A stretch of 64,000 nucleotides of DNA from Rickettsia sp. Oklahoma-10 (GCF_039954865.1 NZ_CP157197.1:947501-1011500); one strand, 5' to 3'; counted from the stretch's first letter, positions 17,124-26,274 are shown. The notes: generated from the sequence alone by a model not told the origin. A program made the numbers and translations.

Positions 17124-18881
17124 TTAAGTTGTTATTATATCTTTTATAATTAATTGAATAGTATAATTATTTTGCCAGTTATTTGTTCTTAACGTTCCTA
17201 TTGCAGCAATATTTTTTGCTTTAGGACTTAATAATACTTCTTCAAACGAAGTTCCTACCGAATTAAACGCGATAGCAGATAAAGCTTTAATACCAGAACC
17301 TTGTTTATTTTGAGCAAGCAAGGCTTTAATATGTTTACTTCCGACGATATCTGCTTTTAATATAAATAAATTATCAAATTTAAATATAGGCTCATGGTTA
17401 CCTTGTCCAAAAGGTTCTAGACTACTTAATTCTTCCATTAAAGGTAAATTAATACTATTGAGGCTCAAGTCAAGATCATATTCTACTTGCTTATAATTTT
17501 TTAGCTTATTTATACTAATTCTAAAGGAATTACTAAAAAATTCCTGTAATTCTTGTAATTTTTCAGCAATTACAGTAAAACCTGCTGCCATAGCATGCCC
17601 ACCTCCTGCTATTAGTAAACCACGGGTTTTAGCGTTGATAATTTCAACTCCAAAATCAATACCTATAATAGAACGGCATGAAGCTTTGCCAATCCCATCA
17701 TTTAAAGCCACAACTGCTACCGGCTTATCAAATTTCTCTTTGAGTCTACCGGCAACTATTCCTATAACACCTGGATGCCACCCTTCTTTTACAATAAATA
17801 ATAAACTACTATCTTGTTGTGTCAAAGCAATTTCCATCGCTTCTTCTATCATTAATAACTCAATTACTTTACGCTCATTATTATGTTTTTCAAGTTCTTC
17901 AGCTAATTTGCTTGCTTCATTAGAACAGCTAGTAGATAAGAGATTAGCACCTAAACTTGACTTCCCTACTCTGCCGCCTGCATTAATACGCGGACCTAAA
18001 ATAAAACCTAAATGATAACATTTCGGTATTTCATTAAGTCCTAACATATCATATAATGTTTTAATCCCTATGTTTTGCTTTTGTTGCATTACTTTCAATC
18101 CGCTTGCTACAAAAGCACGATTTATCCCTGTTAGTTTTACCATATCACAAACAGTACCAAGAGCTACTAAATCTAAATAGTTTATTAAGTTAGGTTGAGG
18201 AGTTTTTGTAAAATAATTCTGCTTTTTTAAGTTCGATAATATGGCAGTCGCAAATAAGAAAGCAACTCCTACTGCTGCCAAATGTTTATATTCGCTTTTT
18301 TCATCAATACGATTTGGATTTACTATAGCTACTGCATCTGGTAATATTTCCGTAGCTATATGATGATCGATTACTATAACATCAAGGCTAATGCCTTTTG
18401 CATATTTTAGGGCTTCATGTGCCATAGCACCGCAATCAACCGTAATTAATAATTCAGTGCTGTTATCTTTAATTTTTTGCATAGCAAAAGGAGTTGGGCC
18501 GTATCCTTCAGCTATACGATCGGGAACATAAATATCACATAGTATATTTAAATCTCTAAAGATATTTTTAAGTAAAGCAGCTGAAGTAGCACCGTCCACA
18601 TCATAATCAGCAAAGATACATATTTTTTGGCTATTTAAAATCGCTTTAACAGTTCTATCTACTGCTTTAGTCATATCAAGTAGATGAAAAGGATCAGGTA
18701 GTAAATTTTTGATTTTCGGTATCAAAAAATTTTCTACTTCTTCTAGATTATTTACTCTTAATGATAATATTCTAGCAAGTACATCACTAATTTTAAAACT
18801 CCGACATAATTCCATGACTATATCTTCGTTAATCAGTTTTTGCTGCCAGATTTTACCGTTTATAGATGCTTGTGTTTTCAT
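17124..18881 (-). CDS. recJ: Single-stranded-DNA-specific exonuclease RecJ
   Basis: A 585-residue DHH-family nuclease that degrades single-stranded DNA 5' to 3' in recombination and mismatch repair. The phosphoesterase motifs are in order: IFADYDVDGATSAAL (residues 89-103), LLITVDCGA (144-152), VIVIDHH (168-174), then DHHA1-domain GGGHAMAAGFT with its preceding GKASCRSI, and an OB-like C-terminus. Length matches the family. It lies immediately upstream of the PKMT-like gene. Upstream of its start lies a palindromic repeat. Confidence 0.97.
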   Translation of the reverse strand: MKTQASINGKIWQQKLINEDIVMELCRSFKISDVLARILSLRVNNLEEVENFLIPKIKNLLPDPFHLLDMTKAVDRTVKAILNSQKICIFADYDVDGATSAALLKNIFRDLNILCDIYVPDRIAEGYGPTPFAMQKIKDNSTELLITVDCGAMAHEALKYAKGISLDVIVIDHHIATEILPDAVAIVNPNRIDEKSEYKHLAAVGVAFLFATAILSNLKKQNYFTKTPQPNLINYLDLVALGTVCDMVKLTGINRAFVASGLKVMQQKQNIGIKTLYDMLGLNEIPKCYHLGFILGPRINAGGRVGKSSLGANLLSTSCSNEASKLAEELEKHNNERKVIELLMIEEAMEIALTQQDSSLLFIVKEGWHPGVIGIVAGRLKEKFDKPVAVVALNDGIGKASCRSIIGIDFGVEIINAKTRGLLIAGGGHAMAAGFTVIAEKLQELQEFFSNSFRISINKLKNYKQVEYDLDLSLNSINLPLMEELSSLEPFGQGNHEPIFKFDNLFILKADIVGSKHIKALLAQNKQGSGIKALSAIAFNSVGTSFEEVLLSPKAKNIAAIGTLRTNNWQNNYTIQLIIKDIITT

Positions 18882-18885
18882 GTTA

Positions 18886-19058
18886 CATTGTTATACCGTG
18901 GCTTAACCATGGTACCCATCTTTTGATAATAAAAAATATCTCGGTGTCATCTAGTTTGCGTGACCACAGGGTTCAGAAATATAACTTATAATTAATATTT
19001 GTCTGTTTTTTCTGGATACCGCGGTCAAACTCAAGCTGTGGTATGAAACATCGAGCTA
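18886..19058. repeat. Palindromic repeat element between prfA and recJ
   Basis: Arms 'ttataccgtggcttaaccatggta' and 'tggataccgcggtcaaactcaagctgtggtatga' form an imperfect palindrome of about 150 bp with an inner 'gtcatctagtttgcgtgac'. It belongs to the same 'ATACCGTGGCTTGACCA' family as the insert in birA. Confidence 0.65.
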
Positions 19059-19061
19059 AAC

Positions 19062-20129
19062 TTATATTTCCAAAAGTTTCTTAGCTTCATCATCTGCAAT
19101 TAAAGCTTCAACAAACTCATCTAATTGTCCATTTTTAACTACTTCGTCTATTTTATAAAGCGTTAAGTTTATTCTATGGTCGGATACTCTTCCTTGCGGA
19201 AAATTATAAGTACGTATTCGCTCCGAACGATCCCCCGAACCTACCTGCCCTCGTCTACTATCAGCTCTTTCTTGTTGCTTTTTACGTCGTTCTTCTTCAT
19301 AAATTCTAGCACGCAGAATTTTTAATGCCTTAGCTTTATTTTTATGCTGCGACTTCTCATCTTGCAAAGCTACGGTAATACCGGTAGGGATATGGGTTAT
19401 GCGCACAGCAGAATCGGTAGTATTAACGTGCTGTCCACCGGCGCCTGAAGCTCTATAAGTATCGATTCTTAAATCCTTATCTTCAAGCTTAATATCAACC
19501 TCTTCTACCTCAGGAAGGACTGCAACAGTCGCAGCTGAAGTATGGATGCGTCCATTCGATTCAGTTTCAGGTATTCGTTGTACTCTATGCACACCGGACT
19601 CAAATTTGAGCTTAGAGAATACATCCTTGCCTTTTATTGACGCTGACGCTTCTTTATAACCGCCTATACCTGTATCTGCGATTGCTAATATCTCAAAACG
19701 CCATCCTTTTAACTCTGCATATCTTTGATACATATTAAAAAGTGTGGCAGCAAAAAGTGCTGCTTCTTCTCCGCCACTGCCTGCTCTCACTTCAATAATA
19801 GCACTTTTACTATCTGCCTCGTCTTTCGGTAATAAAGCAATTTTTACAGCTCTTTCAAGTTTTGGTAATGAATTTTCAAGAGTGTGTATTTCGTCTTCAA
19901 TCATTTCTAAAGTTATATTATCAAGTCCCAATTCTAGCTTTAAATTATTGGCTTCTTCAAGCTCAGATTTAGCCTTATTATATTCTTTAATTTTTTCTAC
20001 CACCTCTTCAAGCTCAGCATATTCTTTAGATGCTTTAACAAATTCATCTCCCATAATACCGGAAGATAGTTTTTGGCCTAAATTTTCATATTTATCTACA
20101 ATTTTTGCTAAGTTATCTGAAAAACTCAT
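19062..20129 (-). CDS. prfA: Peptide chain release factor 1
   Basis: A 355-residue class I release factor recognising UAA and UAG. The peptidyl-hydrolysis loop G-A-G-G-Q-H-V-N has GGQ at residues 231-233. The codon-recognition region [24 protein letters not shown] has P-E-T at 187-189 where RF1 normally has PxT. The start is the ATG at 20129 giving [14 protein letters not shown]. In many bacteria prmC follows prfA; here recJ follows after a repeat element. Confidence 0.97.
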   Translation of the reverse strand: MSFSDNLAKIVDKYENLGQKLSSGIMGDEFVKASKEYAELEEVVEKIKEYNKAKSELEEANNLKLELGLDNITLEMIEDEIHTLENSLPKLERAVKIALLPKDEADSKSAIIEVRAGSGGEEAALFAATLFNMYQRYAELKGWRFEILAIADTGIGGYKEASASIKGKDVFSKLKFESGVHRVQRIPETESNGRIHTSAATVAVLPEVEEVDIKLEDKDLRIDTYRASGAGGQHVNTTDSAVRITHIPTGITVALQDEKSQHKNKAKALKILRARIYEEERRKKQQERADSRRGQVGSGDRSERIRTYNFPQGRVSDHRINLTLYKIDEVVKNGQLDEFVEALIADDEAKKLLEI

Positions 20130-20164
20130 ATTACTTTTATATATTATTATGATTTATTTAGAGT

Positions 20165-20415
20165 GAGAATATTTATTGTTGTATGACTCACAAAAGTACT
20201 TAGTGTCCATGCTGTGGCCCCTACACAGTATCTATAAAAAAATTTAAAAAGACTTGATACCGTGATCGAGTCGGCTTTATTTTGTTGTATGGACCGATTT
20301 CCCTTTATTACCCCCCTATGGCTTGATCACGGGCCCTATCTTATAATACTAATATTGTGAGTATTATAAATTGTTTTTTTGGATACTTTAGTCAAGCCAC
20401 AGGTGATACCTAAGA
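20165..20415. repeat. Two abutting palindromic repeat fragments
   Basis: Pieces 'tgtccatgctgtggcccctacacagtatc', 'gataccgtgatcgagtcgg', 'ccctatggcttgatcacgggccc' and 'ggatactttagtcaagccacaggtgatac' are related to the ATACCGTGGCTTGACCA repeat family, some facing each other. No gene is visible in the spacer. Confidence 0.6.
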
Positions 20416-20420
20416 CTTGA

Positions 20421-21668
20421 TTATAACAACATCAAAGCGGGACTTTCTATAAACTTCTTAAATGCTGCCAAGAACTTGGCACTGACTGCTCCATCTATTA
20501 CCCGGTGATCGACAGAAAGAGTTACATCCATAATTGTTGCTATACTTATTTGATCATTCTTGACTATAGCACGTTTTGAGCTGCTACCGACCCCCATTAT
20601 GCAACTTTGCGGTGGATTTATTATAGCATTAAAATTCTTAATACCGTACATACCGAGGTTAGAAATGGTAAATCCTCCGCCTTGAAACTCTTCAGGGGTT
20701 AATTTATTATCTCTTGCTTTCTTTATTAATTCTTTCATTTCACGAGATAGTGCAATAATATTTTTTTGATCAGCATTTTTAACTATCGGCGTAATAAGCC
20801 CATTCTCAATCGCTACTGCCACCGCAATATCAACATTATTGTAATATCTAGTTGCATCTTCCCCCCAGCTAGCATTAGCATTTGGTACTTCTTGCAAAGC
20901 TTTGGCCACTGCTAAAATAATAAAATCATTAACTGATATCCTGGTTGATTGATCTTCAGAAAAAGATTTATTAATGTCCTCCCTTATCTCTAATAATTTA
21001 TCAACGTTACATTCTATTGATAAATAGAAATGTGGAACTGTGTGTTTAGATTCAAGTAGACGTTTAGATATAATCTTGCGAATATTATTATTTGGTACTA
21101 AACGATATTCTTTGGGATTTCTACTCACTATTTTATTATGAACAGTGCTAGGAGCATATGATAAAATATCTTGTTTGATTATTCTACCCTGTGGACCGCT
21201 ACCTTTGACATTCTCAAGTCTAATATTTTGAATTTTTGCAAGTCTTTTCGCAAGGGGTGAGGCAAATATTTTACTTTTGTCATGATTTGTAACTGCTACC
21301 TGCTCTATATTAGAATGTTGCGCAGCTATATTTTCATTGGATTTTGGAAGATTAGAGCCTGCTTTCGGCGATGGTGATACACTACTATTTTTTGCAATAA
21401 ATCCATTAATATCGTCTATGTCTTCGCCCTCTTCACTTAACACAGCAATTAAAGAGTGAACAGGTACATTTTGACTATTTTGTGGGATAATTATTTTAGC
21501 CAGTATACCCTCGTCTACTGCTTCTACTTCCATCGTTGCTTTATCGGTTTCAATTTCAGCAATTACTTCTCCAGGATTAACTTTTTCCCCTTCTTTTTTT
21601 AACCACCTAGCTAGATTTCCTTCCGTCATAGTTGGAGATAAAGCAGGCATTAAAATTTTAATCGGCAT
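20421..21668 (-). CDS. pdhC: Pyruvate dehydrogenase E2, dihydrolipoamide acetyltransferase
   Basis: A 415-residue E2 core of the pyruvate dehydrogenase complex, which transfers acetyl groups from E1 to CoA. An N-terminal lipoyl domain (residues about 1-77) has the modified lysine in IETDKATME (Lys43). A linker and a peripheral subunit-binding domain follow (FASPLAKRLAKIQNI...GSGPQGRIIKQDI), then the catalytic domain with VSVNDFIILAVAKALQ, GGGFTISNLGMYG and the active-site DHRVIDGA. It is separated from the E1/E3 genes, as in other rickettsiae. Pyruvate is imported or made by PpdK, encoded at 30.9 kb. Confidence 0.96.
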   Translation of the reverse strand: MPIKILMPALSPTMTEGNLARWLKKEGEKVNPGEVIAEIETDKATMEVEAVDEGILAKIIIPQNSQNVPVHSLIAVLSEEGEDIDDINGFIAKNSSVSPSPKAGSNLPKSNENIAAQHSNIEQVAVTNHDKSKIFASPLAKRLAKIQNIRLENVKGSGPQGRIIKQDILSYAPSTVHNKIVSRNPKEYRLVPNNNIRKIISKRLLESKHTVPHFYLSIECNVDKLLEIREDINKSFSEDQSTRISVNDFIILAVAKALQEVPNANASWGEDATRYYNNVDIAVAVAIENGLITPIVKNADQKNIIALSREMKELIKKARDNKLTPEEFQGGGFTISNLGMYGIKNFNAIINPPQSCIMGVGSSSKRAIVKNDQISIATIMDVTLSVDHRVIDGAVSAKFLAAFKKFIESPALMLL

Positions 21669-21699
21669 AATTTATTTAGATTTGATTTATTATTATAAT

Positions 21700-21800
21700 T
21701 TATTTAATTGCAATTGATGTCATTACCTCAGAGGCGTAAATCCAGTAACCTATTGTCACCACATCCCCATGTGGCTTGACCACGTATACTAAATAATCAA
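21700..21800. repeat. Palindromic repeat fragment
   Basis: 'gatgtcattacctcagaggcgtaaatccagtaacctattgtcacc' and 'catgtggcttgaccacgtatac' recur with changes at 24530-24640, so this is one of the dispersed palindromic repeats. Confidence 0.5.
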
Positions 21801-21818
21801 CCCCCAAATTGTGATACA

Positions 21819-21841
21819 TGCATAGAATTTTAATCTATGCA
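21819..21841 (-). terminator. Hairpin downstream of infC
   Basis: TGCATAGA / TCTATGCA 8-bp inverted repeat with an AT loop, 39 bp past the infC stop. The U-run is weak. Confidence 0.45.
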
Positions 21842-21879
21842 ATAACACCATAACTTCCTCGCAATGAGGACTTGAGTAT

Positions 21880-22404
21880 CTATTGCACCTTAATATCAGG
21901 GCTAACTATCATTATCATCTGCTTACCTTCCATTTTAGCATGCTGATCGATTTTAATGAGTCCCTCTAATCCTACTTCTATACGTTTAAATAGTTCTTGA
22001 CCGACTTCCTTATGCAGAATCTCTCGTCCCTTAAACCATAAAGAAATTTTTACTTTATCCCCATTTTTTAAAAACTCTTTTATTTTTCTTAGTTTAGTTT
22101 CAAAATCACCTATACTAATATTAGGTTTAAATTTCATTTCTTTAAGTACGACGATTTTTTGCTTTTTGCGTGCTTCATGTAAACGCTTTTTGCTTTCATA
22201 CTTAAACTTACCGAAATCTAAAATCTTACATACGGGAGGTTTAGCATTTGGTGATATTTCAACTAAATCAAGACCAGCTTTGTCAGCCATATCTAACGCT
22301 TCACTGATATTTACGATGCCGTGCATTTCGCCGTTTTCACCTACTAGACGCACTTCTCTAACTTTGATTTCTCTATTAGCCTTAGGAAAATTATTTTTAG
22401 AAAT
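21880..22404 (-). CDS. infC: Translation initiation factor IF-3 with AUU start
   Basis: A 174-residue factor that keeps ribosomal subunits apart and proofreads the initiator tRNA. The N-domain has [21 protein letters not shown] and [33 protein letters not shown]; the C-domain has [25 protein letters not shown]. Starting at the first ATG or GTG would remove the conserved '[10 protein letters not shown]' strand. The frame continues upstream to an ATT at 22404-22402 ([12 protein letters not shown]), with GGAGAAG at 22415-22409. This is the rare AUU initiation that lets IF-3 limit its own synthesis, known from E. coli and many other bacteria. That start is inferred from homology and the Shine-Dalgarno spacing. 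Confidence 0.93.
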   Translation of the reverse strand: MSKNNFPKANREIKVREVRLVGENGEMHGIVNISEALDMADKAGLDLVEISPNAKPPVCKILDFGKFKYESKKRLHEARKKQKIVVLKEMKFKPNISIGDFETKLRKIKEFLKNGDKVKISLWFKGREILHKEVGQELFKRIEVGLEGLIKIDQHAKMEGKQMIMIVSPDIKVQ

Positions 22405-22415
22405 ACAACTTCTCC
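22402..22415 (-). promoter_or_regulatory. infC ribosome-binding site and AUU start (autoregulation site)
   Basis: GGAGAAG (22415-22409), four bases, then ATT (22404-22402). A strong Shine-Dalgarno with a non-canonical start is the classic arrangement for discrimination by IF-3. Confidence 0.8.
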
Positions 22416-22512
22416 GTATTATGTTTATAAATATATATTATTGCATTTAACTTATTTTATTTAAAATTACAAGTAAATAAAACATTTTATCTTTAATTTT
22501 ATATAGAAAGTT

Positions 22513-22833
22513 CTAAAAAAATATTGAAACTACTAGGCAAATTCCAAATATTAATAAGCAGATTCGTGTTAATGAGGCAACTCTTTCCTGCATTTTCAAG
22601 TTTTTTAGATCTATAGCATGCTTATGAGATTGTTCTTTTTGTGCCATATGCATTAATTCTTGTAAAGTACCAGGATAAATATTCTCATACTCACTAATTA
22701 AATCAATTGGTGGTAATATATGTTCAAATTTTTTATGGTAAAAATTATTATCCGGCTCGTTTACACTCAAAGTCTTAGCATAACCTTTATTTAATCTATT
22801 ATTTTTGTTAAAAAAACTTTTAGTCTCTTTCAT
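22513..22833 (-). CDS. DUF2335-family membrane protein
   Basis: A 106-residue protein with FEHILPPIDLISEYENIYPGT, then LQELMHMAQKEQSHKHAIDL, and a single C-terminal membrane helix (about residues 86-105). This order (PPP..L..Y....PG....I...AE.EQ.HR) is that of DUF2335 predicted membrane proteins, of unknown function. The start overlaps the last codons of a 57-residue ORF by 14 nt, so the two are probably coupled. The family is often found near mobile or toxin-like genes, but nothing here supports a function. Confidence 0.8.
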   Translation of the reverse strand: MKETKSFFNKNNRLNKGYAKTLSVNEPDNNFYHKKFEHILPPIDLISEYENIYPGTLQELMHMAQKEQSHKHAIDLKNLKMQERVASLTRICLLIFGICLVVSIFF

Positions 22834-22993
22834 ATTCCTTTTTTATTTTCTGAAATGTATATAATATATTACTTTCAACCATTTTAAAATAATCCATTAA
22901 TTGTGTTTCTTTTTTTTGCTGTTGTTTGGAACTTTTCTTATTTGTTATATTCTTTAGCTCTGCATATATTAGTTTTATAAAATTCTTTTTCAT
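22820..22993 (-). CDS. Small basic protein coupled to DUF2335 gene
   Basis: A 57-residue, lysine-rich, mostly helical ORF (MKKNFIKLIYAELKN ... KIKKEYERD) whose stop lies inside the start of the DUF2335 gene (TATGAAAGAGACTAA). No family was recognised. The coupling is the main argument for reality. Another stop-free frame overlaps its 5' half, so either could be the remnant. Confidence 0.4.
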   Translation of the reverse strand: MKKNFIKLIYAELKNITNKKSSKQQQKKETQLMDYFKMVESNILYTFQKIKKEYERD

Positions 22994-23207
22994 TGATTAT
23001 ACTAATTATAAGATCTTTTTCGGGTATTAGTGGTTTACCTCTAAAATTTATAGTATTATTAAACTTATTGCAACAGGTTATAAAAAATTTATTGCATCCA
23101 CCAGTAATTTTTACTTCCTTGGCATCTTTAACCTTATATTTTACCGTTTTGGTTTTTAAATAGCTAAAATCTTTTATATAAAGTGCAATAATTATGTAAT
23201 AAAATGC
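22938..23207 (-). pseudogene. Stop-free remnant without a start, upstream of DUF2335 pair
   Basis: Ninety codons are open on the minus strand between stops: AFYYIIIALYIKDFSYL (hydrophobic), VKYKVKDAKEVKITGGC, FRGKPLIPEKDLIISIINE, CRAKEYNK. There is no ATG. A hydrophobic start, paired cysteines and 'FRGKPLIPEKDLI' suggest the end of a pilin- or sheath-like secreted protein, but I cannot identify it. Confidence 0.35.
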
Positions 23208-23209
23208 TT

Positions 23210-23724
23210 AAAAACACTTTTAGCATATATTTTTATAATAATAGCATTATTTATATTTATGCTCTTATGCATTTTTACTATTTTTTTGTTGACATGTTTT
23301 AAGCTTCTAAGTGAGCGATAACACTTGGTTCAAAAAATTTTTCATTAATATTTGATAATCAGAAAATATTTATACATCCTCAAGTTCTATTCTGCCTACT
23401 AAAACCATAATATCTCTAAATTGTTTTATACTTATATTTATCAGTGCATCAATTAGGTATTTTTTCTATTAATTCGTCATATAGTTCTATTAAATATTAC
23501 CAGTAAATCATGCACATTTAAAAGTTTTTTCAATTTTATTAAAATCTTCCATTGATATACGAGAATATTATAATAAGAAAGCTTTTGAAATTCGTTTAAT
23601 TGCTCATATGTTTTTTTACGTTTGTGACATTATAACTTGGGTTGTTATTCTCCTTGTTAATTTTAGAACTTAAGTGATAGTGAACAATAGTTAAACCAAT
23701 AATTAAAATTTAGTAATAGTTTTG
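23210..23724 (-). pseudogene. Degraded unidentified gene upstream of birA's stop
   Basis: Short minus-strand pieces in shifting frames (ISKAFLL, YSRISMEDFNKIEKTFK, IKQFRDIMVLVGRIELEDV) with many stops lie between about 23370 and 23628. They look like one decayed gene with no recognised family. The remainder of the 515-bp spacer is AT-rich and featureless. Confidence 0.35.
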
Positions 23725-24510
23725 CTAAAAGGAAAATTCGGCAGTGGAAAAAGAGATTATTTTTTTGGAAGGTAGTTGCAATATTATTCTACCAGTACTA
23801 TCGATTTCTTTAAAAATACCTGTTACTATATCATTTTGCTGTTTAACGCTAACATTCTCATGTAATTTATAGGCATGTTCTAACCATTTTTTTCTAATAA
23901 AAGAAAAACTGTTATTATCCCAAATTTGATAATATTTTTCAAAATTCTTTATTAAAATCTTAAGTAACGTGTGCAGCTCTATAGGCGGTAAATTTTCGTT
24001 TATTAAACTAGTAGTAGGTTGGTCGATATCTATAGGATGATAAGTAATATTAATTCCTATACCGATAATAATATAATAATTATCCTTTACTTTAATTGAT
24101 TCAAGAAGTATACCTGCGATTTTTCGACCGTTCATCAAAACATCGTTGGGCCATTTTAGTTTTACACTGTCATACCGTGGCTTGACCACTATATCCATAT
24201 AATTACTGGATCCTGCGATCAAGTCACGGTATGACATGCTATCATAAACGGCGAGTGCTGTAACAAAAGATAATTGTGGTAATAATTCTAGATCTTTACC
24301 AGGTTTTATTATTAAACTTACATGTAAGTTACCTGATCTAGACTGCCAATTGTTACTACTTCTACCTCGTCCTTTAGTTTGAGATTTGGCAAGTACTGCA
24401 TAATTTGAATCAACTTTGTGACTCTTAACAATTCTCATAGCCTCAGAATTTGTACTATCTATTTCATCAAAGACAATTAGTTTGAATTTACCTATGTACA
24501 TTTTTAGCAT
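23725..24510 (-). CDS. birA: Biotin-[acetyl-CoA-carboxylase] ligase with an in-frame repeat insertion
   Basis: Attaches biotin to biotin-dependent carboxylases. No N-terminal helix-turn-helix is present, so it is a class I (non-repressor) ligase. Motifs: FDEIDSTNSEAMRI, the biotinyl-AMP loop KGRGRSSNNW, GNLHVSLIIKP, KLKWPNDVLMNGRKIAGILLE, and IIIGIGINI. Between LAVYDSM and VKLKWPND lies a run of about 22 extra residues (SYRDLIAGSSNYMD, then IVVKPRYD), encoded by a palindromic repeat at 24169-24236. I start at ATG 24510; a TTG at 24528 is also in frame but lies at the edge of another repeat. Together with bioY and the BPL_N protein it suggests dependence on imported biotin. Confidence 0.93.
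   Translation of the reverse strand: MLKMYIGKFKLIVFDEIDSTNSEAMRIVKSHKVDSNYAVLAKSQTKGRGRSSNNWQSRSGNLHVSLIIKPGKDLELLPQLSFVTALAVYDSMSYRDLIAGSSNYMDIVVKPRYDSVKLKWPNDVLMNGRKIAGILLESIKVKDNYYIIIGIGINITYHPIDIDQPTTSLINENLPPIELHTLLKILIKNFEKYYQIWDNNSFSFIRKKWLEHAYKLHENVSVKQQNDIVTGIFKEIDSTGRIILQLPSKKIISFSTAEFSF
24169..24236 (-). repeat. Palindromic element in frame inside birA
   Basis: An imperfect palindrome of 68 bp: arm TGTCATACCGTGGCTTGACC and facing arm GATCAAGTCACGGTATGACA. It encodes residues about 98-120 of the BirA frame between two conserved ligase motifs, without breaking the frame. The same family occurs between genes at 18886, 20165 and 43830. Confidence 0.85.
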
Positions 24511-24529
24511 TAATGTTGTTGAAACCAAT

Positions 24530-24650
24530 GTAATTCCGACGTAAGCTAGAATCCAGTAACCTTATTGTCACCTAATCCGTTTAACCACACGGTCCAAATA
24601 AAAATATTATTTTTGGATACTGCGGTTAAGGGTTAAGCCACATATAACAC
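24530..24650. repeat. Palindromic repeat upstream of birA
   Basis: 'taagctagaatccagtaaccttattgtcacc', 'ggatactgcggttaagggttaagccac' and related arms match the repeat at 21700-21800. It abuts the birA start region. Confidence 0.6.
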
Positions 24651-25620
24651 TGAAAAAATTTAGATTCTCGCTTTTAATGGAATTACATAAGAACACCTAA
24701 CTTATACCCTACTTGCATAAGCTCTAGTTATAATATGTTTGTTGTGAATTTTTAGTGCTTCGCTTTTACTTATGAAGCTTTCTAAAGCTTGCTTAGTAAA
24801 CTTAAACTTAGCAATATTGTCATCAAATGTTTTAATTTGGTTAAATCTTGCATCTTTTTGTTTATCTATTCCAAATACCTTAATAAAAATATCTTTTACT
24901 TGACTTGAAGCGGTAGGATCATTTAATGTATGCAGCAAAGCTTTTAATATATTATTACTACTATTAGCTGCAATAATTACATATTCTTTAAGGTTATCTT
25001 TTAATTTTGTTTCACTTAATGCTCTGGCTTTACAAAAAAGTATATTTTACCATCCTTTTAGTTATATCTTTCTCTCAATTCATCAAGAGTCTTATCACCT
25101 TTAACATTTATATCCGATCTCTATAAAAAATTTTCTATATTTTCTTTAATCACAAGTTCTAATAGATCATATAAAGGTTTACCATCTTTATTTAACTGTA
25201 CTATACCAGCAGAAAATCCTTGCTTTCCAAGTAATGTTTGTAAATTTGTATTTTTAGAAATTTCTTTAAATTGCTTAGTAGGTGTCCAAGTGCTACCAAT
25301 GCTGCCGTTATAGCACCTACGTAAGAACCTGCTACCGCCTTGACATTATCCAAAACACCAGTTTTTTTGCTACCTCATAAGCGCCGGACTATATTACTCC
25401 CTTAACTCCACCTCCACTAAAAGCTATATATTCTATAGGATTTTCTGTGCCTGCTCTAACTTCTGTAATGTTTTTATTTAATTGTTAACAATAAGATCTT
25501 GCTGAATTTGTGTTATTTCTTCTAACCTTTCTAATATATTAGGTTTCTTATTAACTACAGGCGTTTTCAATTCTTTTTTTAGATTATTGTTAATAGAATT
25601 TTTTATTATCTTTTTAGCTA
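24651..25620 (-). pseudogene. pat2: Degraded patatin-like phospholipase (Pat2 type)
   Basis: Reading the minus strand through several frames gives, in order: PIEYIAFSGGGVKGVIY (glycine-rich oxyanion loop, about 25440-25390), VAGSYVGAITAALVAL (nucleophile elbow), QFKEISKNTNLQTLLGKQGFS, GIVQLNKDGKPLYDLLELV, NVKGDKTLDELRERYN, then ALLHTLNDPTASSQ to the end TRAYASRV. This is the order of patatin phospholipase A2, and the birA-pat2-sodB position fits rickettsial Pat2, a secreted phospholipase used in host-membrane disruption. The nucleophile serine of GxSxG reads Tyr (GSYVG), and stops and frameshifts break the gene repeatedly. The largest intact piece is 24702-24938. Confidence 0.8.
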
Positions 25621-25625
25621 CAAGA

Positions 25626-26255
25626 TTATTTTATTAAGTTATCTTCTACAAACTTCCAGTTAATCATATGCTGAATAAATATTTCAACATAATCAGATCG
25701 TTTATTATAATAATCAATATAATAAGCATGTTCCCACACATCACATGCAAGAATCGGCTTCATACCGTTTGCTATAGGCGTGCCAGCATTATCAGTTTTG
25801 ATAATTTGCAACCTATTATCGTGATATACAAGCCATGCCCAGCCGCTACCGAATTGCCCTACTGCATTTTGCTTAAATTGCTCACAAAATTCTTTAAAAC
25901 TGCCAAAATCTTTATTAATTTGTTCTAATATTTTACTACTTGGCTTACCTCCGCCCTGCGGTTTTATTGAATGCCAAAAAAAGGTATGATTCCATATTTG
26001 GGCTGCATTATTAAAAATAGCTGCATTTGAGTTTTGAGATGACCATTTTATTATTTCTTCTAAATCTTTCTTTTGTAATTCTTCTTTATCTTTAAGTAAA
26101 TTATTTAGATTTTGTACATATGCATTATGATGCTTACCATGATGATAATCAAAAGTTTCGTGAGTGAAATACGGTTTAAAACTCTCTTTATCATAAGGTA
26201 AATCAGGTAATATGAAAGGATATGAAGTTTGATTAGACTTGTCGCAATAAGCCAT
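25626..26255 (-). CDS. sodB: Superoxide dismutase (Fe/Mn family, SodB-like)
   Basis: A 209-residue enzyme converting superoxide to oxygen and hydrogen peroxide. The N-terminal helices carry [14 protein letters not shown] (metal-ligand His), [10 protein letters not shown] (second ligand His) and [10 protein letters not shown]; the C-terminal [12 protein letters not shown] supplies Asp and His. The QFGSGWAW context and [17 protein letters not shown] favour an iron enzyme. It has no signal peptide, so it is cytosolic. Preceded by a short repeat-containing spacer and followed by the pat2 relic. Confidence 0.96.
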   Translation of the reverse strand: MAYCDKSNQTSYPFILPDLPYDKESFKPYFTHETFDYHHGKHHNAYVQNLNNLLKDKEELQKKDLEEIIKWSSQNSNAAIFNNAAQIWNHTFFWHSIKPQGGGKPSSKILEQINKDFGSFKEFCEQFKQNAVGQFGSGWAWLVYHDNRLQIIKTDNAGTPIANGMKPILACDVWEHAYYIDYYNKRSDYVEIFIQHMINWKFVEDNLIK

Positions 26256-26274
26256 ATTTATTTTCTCCTATGTT

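Noticed and set aside
19744-20166. Plus-strand ORF opposite the prfA start
   Set aside because: Ser-rich translation of the antisense of prfA; no family and no ribosome-binding site.
22354-22404. GTG 22353 as the infC start
   Set aside because: It would drop the conserved IKVREV strand; an ATT with a strong Shine-Dalgarno is 51 nt upstream.
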